From Sordariomycetes sp. S80-01Y (lineage: Eukaryota; Ascomycota; Sordariomycetes), in contig JAXQJY010000025.1 in the NCBI GenBank assembly GCA_037042185.1, positions 682,001 to 746,000 of the forward strand: DNA of 64,000 nucleotides, written 5' to 3'. The position numbers and the translations under genes were made by a program. The notes below the pieces were generated by a model. That model saw only the letters and a program-made list of their open reading frames with translations, made no database searches and had not been told where the DNA came from. This document shows positions 13,515-23,940 of this stretch, one piece after another. The stretch's first letter is position 1, and each line of letters starts with the position of its first letter.

Positions 13515-14480
13515 ATGTCGCTCACCTCGATCGCAACGACGTCTGTCTACGTCTATCTCGGTCTGACCCTGATGTTCTACGCTCTTTCGCTCTTCTCCTC
13601 CCGCGCTGGTTTCGTCGCCCGGTCGCTCGCCGCCTATGTGAATCTGATAGGGTGTGCGCTCTTCGGCGTCGTCGCATCCATCGTCCTCACCCTCGTCGGG
13701 AAGCAAGGGATCTCGCAATGGGCTGTCGCCCGCGCGTTCCACTGGTCTATGCTGCTTACGACTGGTGTTGCCTTTGAGGTGCACGACCCCAAGAACATCC
13801 TCGGTAAGACGAGACCGGCCGTCTTTATCGGGAACCATCAAACCGAACTGGACGTTCTGATGCTGGGCGCCATGTTCCCCAAGTACTGTTCGGTCACGGC
13901 AAAGTCTTCTTTGAAAAAGGTGCCCTTCCTTGGATGGTTCATGAGCCTCAGTGGCAGCATCTTCATCGACCGCAAGAACGCCAAGGACGCGCGCGAGGCA
14001 ATGAAGGGCGCCGCCAACGAGATCCGCGCAAAGAAGCAGAGCGTCTACATGTTCCCAGAGGGCACCCGAAGCTACGCCAAGGACCCCATGCTGCTGCCTT
14101 TCAAGAAGGGAGCTTTCCACCTGGCTGTGCAGGCTGGTGTTCCCATCGTGCCGGTCGTCGTCGCCAACTACAGCCATATCCTCTACATTAAGAGCATGAT
14201 GTTCAACTCGGGGAGGATTCCCATCACAGGTGAGACGTGACGCTTCTTTTCACTCGCAGCATTCCTCTAACTTCATCTAGTGCTCGACCCCATTCCTACG
14301 GACAATCTCACTGCCGCCGACGTCGATGAGCTCACCCGCACCACCCGGGAAGCTATGCTGGCTGAACTCCTGAGGCTATCCGAGAAAGTCAAGGGACGGC
14401 CCATACCAGTTCCTGCCGAGATGAATGGCAAATCGAAGGCCACCGCTAGCGGCGTGGAGACGACCGTCGGCGCACTGTAG
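13515..14480 (+). CDS. SLC1: 1-acyl-sn-glycerol-3-phosphate acyltransferase (Slc1/PlsC type)
   Basis: This enzyme transfers an acyl chain from acyl-CoA to lysophosphatidic acid, giving phosphatidic acid, at the ER and lipid droplets. Exons 13515-14229 and 14281-14480 (51 bp intron) give 304 residues, as in yeast Slc1. Two hydrophobic segments lie near the N-terminus (about 5-28 and 38-62). Acyltransferase motif I is NHQTELD, with His108 and Asp113 forming the catalytic H-X4-D. Motif III is FPEGT (180-184), and VPIVPVVV is the motif IV region. The ATG at 13515 starts the first hydrophobic segment and is preceded by a C-rich leader. Identification to subfamily is good; the in vivo acyl preference is unknown. 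Confidence 0.95.
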
Positions 14481-15145
14481 GCCTCAGCCTCAGATCAAGC
14501 CAACCAGGATGACACGCCATCAGCGCATCCGCAAGACATGAGAAACGAGAACAGGAAGGATCACGGAACTAGTATGTACATGGGAACAGAGAGGGTATTA
14601 GGTTTGCGAAAGGGTTGAAGTCATCGATACCCCATAGACGGACATCTCCAGGATACGCGCAGGGGGGACAGTCCTTTACTTACGTTCGGCAGCGAGGAGC
14701 CAGATGTAGATCATTAGAAAAGTCATGATTAGAATTTCATCATATTCTGTCGCTCTCTTTGAGACCACGTGTATCGACTCAACTACGCAGCCAGCTGCAC
14801 TGCGTGCATTATGGAGGACTAGTGTACAATTTGTAACAAGATATGGCCTTTCCGCCGGTGCAAATTCAGGAGTTGGACTCTATGACTGCTTCCACAGCCT
14901 CTACATGCAGACCAAACAGAGTCCTCAGACGAAGACAGTGACTCTGAAGCCTGTGATAGCTGCTGTGGGACTGCTGCGTCGTCGGATGTTAACCCCTGAT
15001 TGGATCCCTCCTTTTCAGCCCACCCCTCGCCCAAATAGTGTGCACACATTTTCGGACAGTAGGACTTGGGCCCCGTTACGTTTTCCGAAACTCTTCCGTA
15101 CTTAAAAGCTAGCTCTCGTCCCCTTCATTCAAAAGCCAGTCCAGT
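14481..15145. other. Intergenic region, convergent 3' ends
   Basis: The acyltransferase gene and the Cys/His-rich gene end here from opposite sides. An open frame at 14725-15105 has no recognisable motif and no support. Nothing else is seen. Confidence 0.5.
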
Positions 15146-16463
15146 CTATATTCTAGTCGAAATCCGTGGGCGTGGCAGTCGTGGGTCTAGCGCGTAGTAT
15201 GACCCGTAAATCCGCCCGTTATGGTTGTTTTCGTATCGCCTCCTCGTAGTAGTGTATGAATCCTCATCTGCAATAGAGCTTCCCTCTGACTCCAACGTCG
15301 GGGGGAACGCGTATAACCGCATATCGTGCTCGCGACAGAAGGGCCACAGAGCATCGTCGCTGCGCACCTCGGCCAAGCACCTCTTCCTCTGGCACGTGTG
15401 GCGCGAACAGAACCTATGCTCGGCCTTCTTCCCCGTGTTCTCAGTTTGCTCTGTGCACTGGGGTCGCTGGCAGGTGTCTGCGTCATCAATCAGCGAGAAC
15501 TTGGAGCGACTAAGGGGTGGCCGATGCTCACGATAGATGCAGTAGCGATTCTCAGGGATGACCCAGTTCCCCCTGTTGAGGTCGCAGTTATCCGCTGCGC
15601 AGCGATGCTCACTGCAAACCTTGGTGTCTGTAGCAAGCACGGACTTGCATTTGTGGTTGTCGTCGCCCATGTGGTCGCCGCATTCGTGATGGGCGTCGCA
15701 GAACCTGGCGAGCTTGCCGCCCTTCTTGACACGGTGCCTTGCACAGTCGTCTTGCTTGCACGGGAGATGCTCTTCACAGTAAGCTTCCTCTTCGTGACGA
15801 CCCGCGGTGCAACCTGCGTGGGTGCAAGCGTGCCTCTGGCAGAACTCGCTGGCCATGACGGTTGAGTCGGGGCACTTTGCAGTGGCGCATCTGCCGCCGG
15901 GAAGGCCAGGGAGGGTTGGCATGAGATGGATATCTGGTTTGATTGAGAAAAAAGTCTGCTTTTGATACAAACGATACTGACGCTGTGAGCAGAACCAGTT
16001 GGGCTGGGAGTCCCATGGCTTCCGCTGATCTTGGTCTGTTCCCAGTTTCGCTCTGCAACCATCGACGGTGCAGTCATAGTCTGCAAAAATAATTAAGACC
16101 GACAAGTCCTGAAATCTGCTGGCTTATCTCAAGCTTCGTGCAGAGCCTTTGATCTGCTCTTAAGTGTCCTCGACATCTTATCGCGAAGGAACTGTTGATG
16201 TACGGACATGTATCTGACACTGTCAGCTTCCACTGGATATCGGTCAACGATGTCTTACGCCCAGCACACCACTTAGAATAGCCCTTGGCGCTAGCCTTGC
16301 TTATATGCCTACGCTTCCTGTTGCAGTTGGAAAAGGAACAGGGTCCGCTTTCGCCCAGCCAGCGACCCGAGTCATCATCGTAGCAGCGACTGATATTGAA
16401 AATGCTCGGCATGGGAAATCCCCTAGAGGCTTGCCGTGGGGCATTCCGGTTGAAACACGACAT
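15146..16463 (-). CDS. Cys/His-repeat protein of unknown function
   Basis: I do not recognise a named family. Three exons are proposed: 16259-16463, 15982-16080 and 15146-15933, giving 363 residues. Both introns were placed by the repeat they restore. After splicing, a unit of the form [aromatic]-C-x2-H-x-C-x3-C recurs about seven times. Examples are WCAGHYDCTVDGC, FCSQH, FCQRHACTHAGC, YCEEHLPCKQDDC, VCSEHRCAADNC and FCSRHTCQRKRC. This is the pattern of a tandem zinc-binding protein. The 48 bp intron (15934-15981) would otherwise break the FCSQH unit. There is no signal peptide or membrane segment. The 5' end is the weak point: the ATG at 16463 is open, but an upstream exon reaching about 16606 is possible. 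The DNA on its upstream side is gene-poor. Confidence 0.66.
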
Positions 16464-18203
16464 TGGAAGTTGCCAAAGAGGGAGGTATTAAGCTGAGGGA
16501 CAATGGAGGTTGTTCTTATTCCTTGCCGCGCCAGTTGTTCCCACAGTCGTGGTAGCTCCCAGCAGGCAAGAGTTCGAGTTAGAAAGAACTTGCACTCGAC
16601 GCACATATCTGTGGTATTGTGACTGTTTGATCAACATTGCGGGACTGTGATCTCAACGTGGCTGTTTGCGAGCCGTTCGCGTGGCTTACCGTCGACGGAA
16701 CCACAGCGAGTGTTCTGTCGTCCCAACAAGCGTTCTCGGCGGTCTTCCCGGATGCTCACAAAGTGCTGACGAGGTAAGTCATAGAAACGCGAATGGTCTG
16801 CCAGCACGCCATGCTCATGAGGTCACTCATGCTCCTGGTGCTGCACTTCGCGTCGGACGAGCCAATCCTTTTGGCTCTTCCCCTTGCACCCGCTTTGTGC
16901 AGCACATGGGGGATCCTGCATGCAGCTGTCAAAGAAGCATAATCTACTTATTCACCGGAAGCCCCGTCTTCTCTGATTGGACGCTTGCTAACCCGGGGAT
17001 CCTGAGGTACAACAGCCGACAGTTGGAGGTGCAGCGAGCCGTCGATTTCAAGACTTCCACAACGTGAAAACGGCTCCAAGGCAAATTTCTTCGTGGCAGT
17101 GCGTCAGTGCGCGACGTATCATGCAAGCAACGTCTTGCGGATGCTAGTGGCAGCGCCACGCACGCGTTCTGTGTGAGTAGGGCAGTGAACGGCATTCGGG
17201 TACACCCAAGGAGCATAGAACCGGACAGAAGATATTGTTGGATACAACCGCATTTTCATCGCTGGATGATTAAGTGATGAACAGGTTGCAATGCCCCAAA
17301 CGGTAATCATGGCAGATAACTATGCTTTTTCTTCCCTGCCACTCAGCACTCAATGAATGGCCCGACTCACAGTTCGCGAAGCCCAGTCCAAACGAAATCA
17401 TCCTTGGCGCACATATTCAAGGCTTATTTGAAAGAGGCTTATTTGAAAGAGGCTTATTTGAAAAAGGCTTGTTTGAAAGAAAATCCGTCATTTATCAATC
17501 CATATTGCTCGGAAGCCGTTGGCCACAGGTGAGACTGTCTGCTGAACATGGCCACTTGATATCGAGCAAAGGAAGAAAAGAGAGTCTATAAATTCAAAGC
17601 AGGATATTGAACAGGCTAGAGTTAAGTTACTCGTCTTTGTTTTTCCCGTGGGATTGGTCAAATGATAAGTCTACTTTGATGCATGGGGGGACGCGGTATG
17701 ACTCAACACGCCGATCGCCCCATCCTCAGCCCCTTTTCCTTTCCTTCCCTTACACTGGGGCAGTCCTGGAGCGTGACAGCCACGACCGGGGAGGGGTATG
17801 ACCCAAAATAACCAAGAAATGACCAGCGAAGTAGCTGCGAATCTTAAGAACTCTCAATGGATTTTTCACCGTCTTCTAGACCTTCGCTTTTTGCCTTTGT
17901 TGGAGGTTCGAGCCTCCACTGAGGCATTCACTTTTTGTCCTGCGTTAAACTTTCTTTCCTCTAGCGGTGGCTCTTTGTACTTCGTATTGATTCTAGAAGG
18001 CTGTGAAATGCCAAATCTTTATTCTGCTCATTTTATAAGGGTCTTTGCTCGCGCTGTCTTTGACGGCATATTGGGCTTCAGCGATAAAGTGTAGTGACGA
18101 AGCAGACCGAGGCTAGATTGGGTTTGTCCCTCATCACTACTAACGAAGCCCATGCATGCTGTGGAGTATTTGACTTGCGAAATACCAATCTCTCTTTAAC
18201 TAA
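16464..18203. other. Gene-poor stretch
   Basis: No gene that I can support. Several short open frames (16666-17067, 17322-17591, 17798-18094) show no motifs or typical codon use, and two of them begin at non-ATG codons. A four-copy tandem repeat lies at 17421-17480. The start of an upstream exon of the neighbouring Cys/His-rich gene could reach about 16606. Confidence 0.45.
17421..17480. repeat. 4 x 15 bp tandem repeat
   Basis: Four head-to-tail copies of GGCTTATTTGAAAGA occupy exactly 60 bases. Copies 1 and 2 are identical; copy 3 has AAAAA in place of AAAGA and copy 4 has GTTTG for ATTTG. The unit is a multiple of three and reads GLFER in one frame, but that frame has no other sign of being a gene. 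It is a minisatellite-like array in a gene-poor region. Confidence 0.9.
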
Positions 18204-18716
18204 CTATCCCCTTTGATGACCCTCGATATCCTTCCCATCAGTCGCAGCCTTCTTAGCAAAAGCGCGCGCCGCAAGCAAATTTAGCTGCTCCGTAACTTTA
18301 CTGTCCAGGAACTCAAGCACGCTTTCGACTTTTCTCCCGCTTTCGTTCATATTCAGCACAAATATGTACTCCCCCTCTACCTCCCACTCCTCATCATCGT
18401 CGTTGTCCTTGACGTGGTCGTGGAACTGGGTCACCGAGGTCGTCCAAGCGACGACTTGACGAAGGTGCGGGTTCGGCCAGAGCTCTTTGATGGAGATGGG
18501 GAAGCCCACGAGGATATTGCGCAGGAAGGCGAGATGGTTGGCAAATGTTGCCGCGGTGAAGGGCCCAGGCGGGGAAAGGGAGCTGGGGGCGTTGGTGTGC
18601 GTGTAGTTGGGACTTTGAACTGCGGCAATGACCGCCGGATCTAGAGTGTCGAACAATTTCAAGTAGGACTTTGCTGTCGTAGTAAGAGTCTCTGCGAAAG
18701 GAGCCTGGGAAGACAT
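18204..18716 (-). CDS. SnoaL/NTF2-like fold protein
   Basis: This is a single-exon gene of 170 residues starting at a true ATG. The pattern is that of small NTF2-like (SnoaL-like) proteins. An N-terminal helix (ETLTTTAKSYLKLFDTLDPAVIAAVQSPNYTH) is followed by a loop, then strands ending in VVAWTTSVTQFHDH and EYIFVLNMNESGRKVESVLEFLD. The EYIFVLNMNESGRK strand-turn is typical of fungal members. Such proteins are often cyclases, isomerases or detoxifying proteins and often sit near secondary-metabolism genes. No such genes are beside it here. It stands alone in a gene-poor region, so no role can be inferred from its neighbours. Confidence 0.75.
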   Translation of the reverse strand: MSSQAPFAETLTTTAKSYLKLFDTLDPAVIAAVQSPNYTHTNAPSSLSPPGPFTAATFANHLAFLRNILVGFPISIKELWPNPHLRQVVAWTTSVTQFHDHVKDNDDDEEWEVEGEYIFVLNMNESGRKVESVLEFLDSKVTEQLNLLAARAFAKKAATDGKDIEGHQRG

Positions 18717-19059
18717 GGTAGAGCAGATGGCCCAAACCTGAATACGGAAAGTTGTTGGATGGTTGTTTTTGGGTTTGGCATGGAATTGTGGAGAGAGAAT
18801 GTATATTTATGTATAGCAACGCTTATATCTCACAACTGAAAAGGGGAAATGGTGATGTTCGCTTCAATGAAGAGAGTCGGACTTAACCTCCGGAGCTATC
18901 AGAACAATGCCGTGCGTACTTACATGGCTGATGGCGTCTTCGACAAAGTGGAGTTTGGTAGACACGGGTAGCCCATGAACGTGATATGCGCTTAGAAACC
19001 AAGTTATGTGCTTAGAAACCAAAATCTGCATCCTTTGGAATCAAAACAGAACTAGACTA

Positions 19060-19268
19060 AAAGAAAAAGAAAAAAGAAGAAAAGAAAAAAAGAACCAAGT
19101 CGTGGAAAGCAGACCGGAATTGAACCGTCGACTTTCAGAATGGCAAAAACGAAGGCACCCATCAAGATGGGCGGAAAGAGTCTTTGCGCACGCGTGCTGC
19201 AGGTGCTCTACACCACAGTGGTTCACCCTGCGTTCAAAGTTTAAGCTTCCTCAGCTACTTCGTTAAGA
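19060..19268 (-). repeat. SINE-like / tRNA-like element, copy 1 (most diverged)
   Basis: Read on the minus strand, the copy runs from AACGAAGTAGCTGA (A-box-like) through CCTTCGTTTTTGCC to GACGGTTCAATTCCGG. The last is a good Pol III B-box, the T-arm of a tRNA. A T-rich run (TTCTTTTTTTCTTTTC) follows, as expected of a Pol III terminator. The order of parts matches the two copies to its right. The tRNA-like T-stem does not pair perfectly, so this is not a functional tRNA gene as it stands. Confidence 0.5.
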
Positions 19269-19566
19269 GAGTCTCGACTAATGGCACTGATAAAGCCCCC
19301 GGTCCTCGCTCTAGTTAGAGGCGGGGGGAGATCAGGCGTGACTCAAGCTGACCAGGCAGGGGTACCCAAAGCGGCACGATGATGGCGACGGGCCGCTTGT
19401 TGTGCAATGCGCCAAAACATAACGGCCTTTGAGAAGAATGGGCGATTTTCAAGAAGAACGAAAGATAGGAATCTAAACAGAACGGTGTACAACGAATGTA
19501 AGAAAGTATTCTCGTAGCTAAGGGAAAAAAGACAGAGACGCTCTGGTCTGGTTGTCCCAGTCCTTG

Positions 19567-19742
19567 CCAAAAAGAAGAGGCGAGGGGCCTCGAACCAAGA
19601 GCTTTGGGTACAAAATAACCAAAAAGCGAAGGACTTCACCCAGAATAGCAAGGCTAGACCGGGCGAGACAGACAAAACCCAAATTTGTGAAAATGCAGCT
19701 ACTTCGCTGAATACCGAATGCAAAGAAAGGTATATAAGGCAG
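19567..19742 (-). repeat. SINE-like element, copy 2
   Basis: On the minus strand the copy contains CTTATATA, then TCAGCGAAGTAGCTG (A-box-like), then CCTTCGCTTTTTGG. After these come CTTGGTTCGAGGCCCC (B-box-like) and TTCTTTTT (terminator-like). It shares the A-box-like block, the CCTTCGCTTTTTGG block and the flanking TATATAAGGCAG (plus strand) with copy 3. Between these blocks the sequence differs widely, so the copies are old or came from related subfamilies. Confidence 0.55.
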
Positions 19743-19982
19743 ACAGACTTACACGAAGTGCCGGTGGCGAAGCAACCAATCCCGTCGCGGCTTGCGGTAG
19801 GCGCTAAACCCGAGGGAACGGGGCGGGTTACAAGTTACAATCAGCCTTGGGCCGTCATGAAGCAAAGAGACGAAGCCATTACAGTATCTAATGCTGATTC
19901 ATAAAGTGGACTTGATGTATATTTTCGCAAGCCATGAGGGAGAGAACACATCAGAGAGTATTGCACGTCGAGTGTTTGCAAA

Positions 19983-20207
19983 CAAGAAAAAAAAACGGAG
20001 ACAATCGACCCGTGAATAATCCAAACCTCGATTCGAACCCAAGACCATCAAGGGGGGTTGACCAGCAGAAAAGAACCCCAAAAAGCGAAGGGCAGTCTCA
20101 TCCGGGTAGGACAGGACTGCAGATATGAATCCGAAGACAAGGCTTTTTCCTTGGTTTGTTCGGCTACTTCGCTGAAAGGATATGAACAAGTATGGCATAT
20201 AAGGCAG
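19983..20207 (-). repeat. SINE-like element, copy 3
   Basis: On the minus strand the copy has CTGCCTTATATGCC, then TCAGCGAAGTAGCCG (A-box-like), then CCTTCGCTTTTTGGGG. It ends with TTGGGTTCGAATCGAGG, a near-perfect B-box, and a run of nine T about 40 bases further on. All three copies lie in the same orientation within about 1.2 kb. The A to B distance (about 140 bases) is larger than in a plain tRNA, which favours a composite SINE-like unit over a tRNA gene. Confidence 0.58.
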
Positions 20208-20682
20208 CTTGGCCCCCCCTCCTTGGCTGCACGTTGCTGACCACCGGCGCACGCTGCGTGGGTTTGGCTGGGGTTGAGTATGATTCATCCGGCGGCCGAG
20301 GTGTGCGTGCCAGAAGGGGACAGACGCGCTGTGACGCGCGCGCCTGAGGCAGCGACTTGGCAGAGCGACGCGTCGTTGTCCGGGGTCGCTTTGAACAGCA
20401 AGATCACAGAAGCTGGAAGTCATCTTCAGAAGGAGGCAAAAAGGGGCTCGAGTCGAGGAGGACCCGTCGACGTGGTCGATCATCGGCCCCACTTTTGCCC
20501 TGGCCCGGTCTACCTTACCAGAGCTCGACGTCAACGTTAACGTCATAGCTTCAAGTTGACCTGATCGCCAACTTCGCTACTCACCCTCTATCTGCTCTCT
20601 CACCCTCGACCATTGCTCCCCGATTGCATCAACCTACGACCGCAACTCGACGTCTCCTCGTCTCCACGGCATACCCATCAAG

Positions 20683-21723
20683 ATGGTCACAACACGCCGC
20701 GGCGCATCCTCCTCCCCCGTGCCAGGGCTGCCCGACACCCCGCGCAAACGCACCACCGCCGCCGCGCCACGAAACTCGCCCTACCTGCCGACGCCCCTCG
20801 AGCGCATCGCGCTGCTCGCCTTCCCCGCTGTGCTCGTCTTCGGCACCGTATTCAGCATCCTGTCCCCGCAGACGCGCTCCGCGCCGTACGACCCCATCTC
20901 GCAGAGCCACGCGCAGGACCCCAAGTTCGCGCCCAGCTACTTCGCGAGGAAGTCGAACCTGTTTAATGTGGTCTTCGTTAAGCAAGGCTGGGGGTGGATG
21001 AGCCTGGCGTTCGCCATCTTTGTGCTCACCCACCCGGCCCTGTCCACGACGACGAAGAAGGCTCAGGCTGGCATCAGATGGGCCATTGTTACGGGATGGT
21101 GGTTCCTGGTGACGCAGTGGTGCTTCGGTCCTCCGATTATTGATCGTGGTTTCCGCTGGACTGGCGGCAAGTGCGAATTTGCCGAACGGGAGGTTGAGAT
21201 GGGTGATACCAGTCTCGGGCCGGTGGTCACGGCCGTGGCCTGCAAAGCCGCAGGCGGGAAGTGGAAGGGCGGCCACGACATCTCCGGGCATGTCTTCCTC
21301 CTCGTTCTCAGCACCGCCTTCTTGATGGAGGAGGTGGGCTGGGTTGTGCTGAGGTGGAGTGGATGGGCTAGCGAGGAGAGGGCTGTCGTCATGGACGACG
21401 GCGCTACGAAAGGAGCCGGTGTCGAGGCCGAAATGGCGGCTGGCGAGGGCAAAGGAGAAGCCTGGTTGGGCTTGCGGCTTGGCGGCAAGGTTACGGCTCT
21501 GGTCATGACTTTGAATATGTGGATGCTCCTGATGACGGCTATCTACTTCCACACCTGGTTCGAGAAGGCAAGTTTCCCCAGTTACGGGCATTTTTTCGGG
21601 GCAGGTGCTAACTCTGCGTAGCTTACTGGGCTGATTACCGGTGCTGTTGGTTTCTTCGCTTTATACATCATTCCTCGTTTCGTTCCTGCTCTGCGCGGCT
21701 TCGTCGGCATGCCGGGGATATGA
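20683..21723 (+). CDS. SCS3: FIT-family (FITM2/Scs3) acyl-CoA diphosphatase-like protein
   Basis: Fat-storage-inducing transmembrane proteins of the ER cleave acyl-CoA or related lipids and are needed for lipid-droplet budding. Exons 20683-21567 and 21622-21723 give 328 residues. Hydrophobic segments are seen at about 43-62, 106-122, 133-152, 203-222 and 265-290, with a last one at about 300-318 in exon 2. Both family catalytic His contexts are present: DISGHVFLL and YFHTWFEK. The intron begins with GC, not GT (AAG|GCAAGT), and ends TAG. Splicing it joins YFHTWFEK to LTGLITGAVGFF, as the family requires. Without it the protein would end in unrelated residues. The ATG at 20683 starts a basic, disordered N-terminus. 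Confidence 0.92.
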
Positions 21724-21988
21724 GAGGCGCCGGACGGGCTTTCACTTAACTTGTATAGACGCTTTGTAATACATGGCCGTGATCTACCTGGCTCCGATTG
21801 AATATTCTTTATGATCGAGTTATGGTAATCCTTGACAGCCAAAAGGCTTGCGCGAGCTCTAGCGCAACAGCGTTACTATCTTCCTGACCCAATCGAGTCA
21901 TCCTCTTCTAACGTGTCTAATCCCGTCTATCCCCAGAGGGAGAGTTGAACGATGACGTTCTGCACTTCTACACACAATGTTCCCCAAA

Positions 21989-23940
21989 CTACTGAGCGGC
22001 CGTCGACGTCTTGGGCTTTCCAGGAGGTGTCATCCATGAGAACGCCGAGGCTCCACCTACCGGGTTGGCTGAGCGAGGCAAGTTCTGCGAGTTTGGTGGA
22101 CCACGTGCCTCCCGACTCGTGCTGTCATGTTGTACCGAGGATTTCGGCTCGACTCCAGAGCTCGCGGTGCGCTTTGTGTCCCAGCGATTGCTGCCGTAAG
22201 GGCCTATCTCTCGCTCTGTGCCAACACTACTGGCCTGGCTCTTGCGACGTCCTTCAGACTTGGCGCTATGTGGCGGCTCGTACGAGGCTCCTGTCCTCGC
22301 GGATGATGAGCCGGACTTTTGAGGTTTGAGGACCTTCATGTTGCGACGTCCCCGCACAGCGGGTTGATAGCCGCTCAAGGGTGCCTCTCGCGGATCGTTC
22401 CCAGTGCCACTGCTGTGTCTCCATGAACCCCAAATGCCTGCGCTTGAGCTTCGACGATCGTTGTCCGAGGCGACAGATCCATCTCGCATTGATCGTTCGG
22501 TATCGTTTCGGTCTTTGCTCGACTTCTCGCTTTCGCCACCGGATAGGCTCCGAGGAGTAGTCCTCCCCAGCGGCTCATGCTTGGTCTCTGTTGGCGAAAT
22601 AGGGGCGCCATCATGCTCTTCTTGAGCGCCGTGAACGCTGTGCTCCTGTTGCTGAGCTTCAGGAGGATGGCTGCCCAGTATAAAAGGTGCAGCGTTGGCG
22701 TTAAGCTTGGGCTTCTCAGGTATAGTACTCGAAGTTGTGATGTGACGGAAGGTAGTGTCGTCCTCGGGTCTGACGAACGGCACGCGGATGCGGGAGCGAT
22801 CGTTGCCGTAGAGAACCATCGTGTTCTTCGAGAAAAAGATGTCGGCTGAGTGAGCTCTCAAGGCATCGCTACCGATGAAGATGCGGAGACCTGGTTTCTC
22901 ATTGGCATTGACTTGCCCTTCCACCCCAACAACCTCGAAGTATACCGTCATGGATGGGACGGAACGCTCGGGGCTCGACGAGCGGTTGCTGTGCTGAATG
23001 ACGACTGCCTCAGCAAAGTACACATTGAGACGAACGCGGTAGGTGCCATCGACATCACGCTGCACTTCACCATCTAGCTCGAGCTCCTTAATCAGGGAGT
23101 ACTCAACGGTCGACTTCTGGGCGCCCGAGCAGATGTCGGCATACAGCAGAGTAGCGTGAGCATAGTGGGTTGTAAGCCAGCACCGCGCGATGGAAGGAAC
23201 CGTTCCAAGCACGTAGAACGAAGCTGGAGGACCCGGGATATCCAATGAAGAATCATCGTCATCCCCAACCGCAAAGTTCGTGTCCATACCAAGACTACTG
23301 GCTCGGCCAGACGCAACAGAGTGGTGAGAGTGTACCGAATGACCAGCTGAGCTATGACGGCCATCCGACTTGTGTGACAGAGATCGCTCCATCATCATGC
23401 TGCTGCTAGGACGAATGGGTGCAAAGTCCCCAGAATGACGGCTGTTGTGGCCGCCCCAGCTGGAACCGTGCAGAGCGCTTTCGTCGAAGCGAACACTATT
23501 GGCCCTAGACGCAGCTCCACGGCGGGCAGGCTCCTCTTCAGTAGGTCCGAGGTGAAGCGACCCGAGGAGCTGATCACCCTGCTCGTCTAGGTCGTCGTCA
23601 AAGACATCGATGTTCTGGACTGGGCCTGGAGAACGTTAGGTCTGTGTGGTAATAAGGATGGAATAAACTTGCCATGTTGAGGGGTGCCACTCAGGACACC
23701 CGGGAATGGTGAGTTCCAGACCGACTTCAGCGCAGCATCGTCGGCATGACGCTTCTCCAAACGCGAGAGACGTTCTCCATAAGCACTCTGAGTATACTGG
23801 ACCTGCTTCACTTCCATCTGCAAAGCATACAGATCTTCAGGTGAGATGCCGAGTCGCGGATCCATGCCCTTGAAAATCTCCAAAAACCGCTTCGTAGCTT
23901 CCGTCAATGTGTTGCGAGTACCGAGTTGACAGGTTGTCGT
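21989..23940 (-). CDS. Ser-rich fungal protein of unknown function, 5' end unresolved
   Basis: I do not recognise a named domain. Exons 23673-23940 and 21989-23625 are joined over a 47 bp GC-AG intron (ATG|GCAAGT). Only the GC donor keeps the frame running from TPQHG into PVQNIDVFDDDLDEQGD. The N-terminal part holds a helical block (TRNTLTEATKRFLEIFKGMDPRLG in two pieces) and a coiled-coil-like stretch. The middle (about 170-330) is a compact, strand-rich domain beginning ASFYVLGTVPSIARCWL. The C-terminal 230 residues are Ser/Arg-rich and disordered. No ATG opens the first exon in frame. An acceptor CTAG at 23941-23944 suggests one more 5' exon, possibly with the ATG at 24027, but its donor is weak. 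No catalytic motif is visible. Confidence 0.72.

Larger units (their letters stand above)
18717..20682. other. Gene-poor stretch carrying three SINE-like copies; FIT promoter at its right end
   Basis: No protein gene is supported. A 215-codon frame on the minus strand (19899-20546) overlaps one repeat copy and shows no motif. The right-hand 150 bases, rich in C and T with a CATCAACCTACGACC-like leader, are the probable promoter and 5' UTR of the FIT gene. The three repeat copies are listed separately. Confidence 0.5.

Noticed and set aside
13254-14177. A 307-codon open frame on the minus strand over the acyltransferase gene
   Set aside because: It is antisense to a gene with complete PlsC motifs, has no motif of its own and reads as GC-rich shadow coding.
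16666-17067. A 133-codon open frame
   Set aside because: It begins at a non-ATG codon, has no motifs and irregular codon use, and lies in gene-poor DNA.
19100-19230. A tRNA gene on the minus strand, suggested by GACGGTTCAATTCCGG
   Set aside because: The T-arm is only partly paired and no acceptor or anticodon stem completes a cloverleaf. The same block order in two neighbouring copies fits a SINE-like repeat better.
19899-20546. A 215-codon open frame on the minus strand
   Set aside because: It overlaps a SINE-like copy, has no motifs, and its upstream half lies in what looks like the FIT promoter.
20629-21591. A 320-codon open frame on the minus strand over the FIT gene
   Set aside because: Antisense shadow of a well-supported membrane protein gene, with no motifs.
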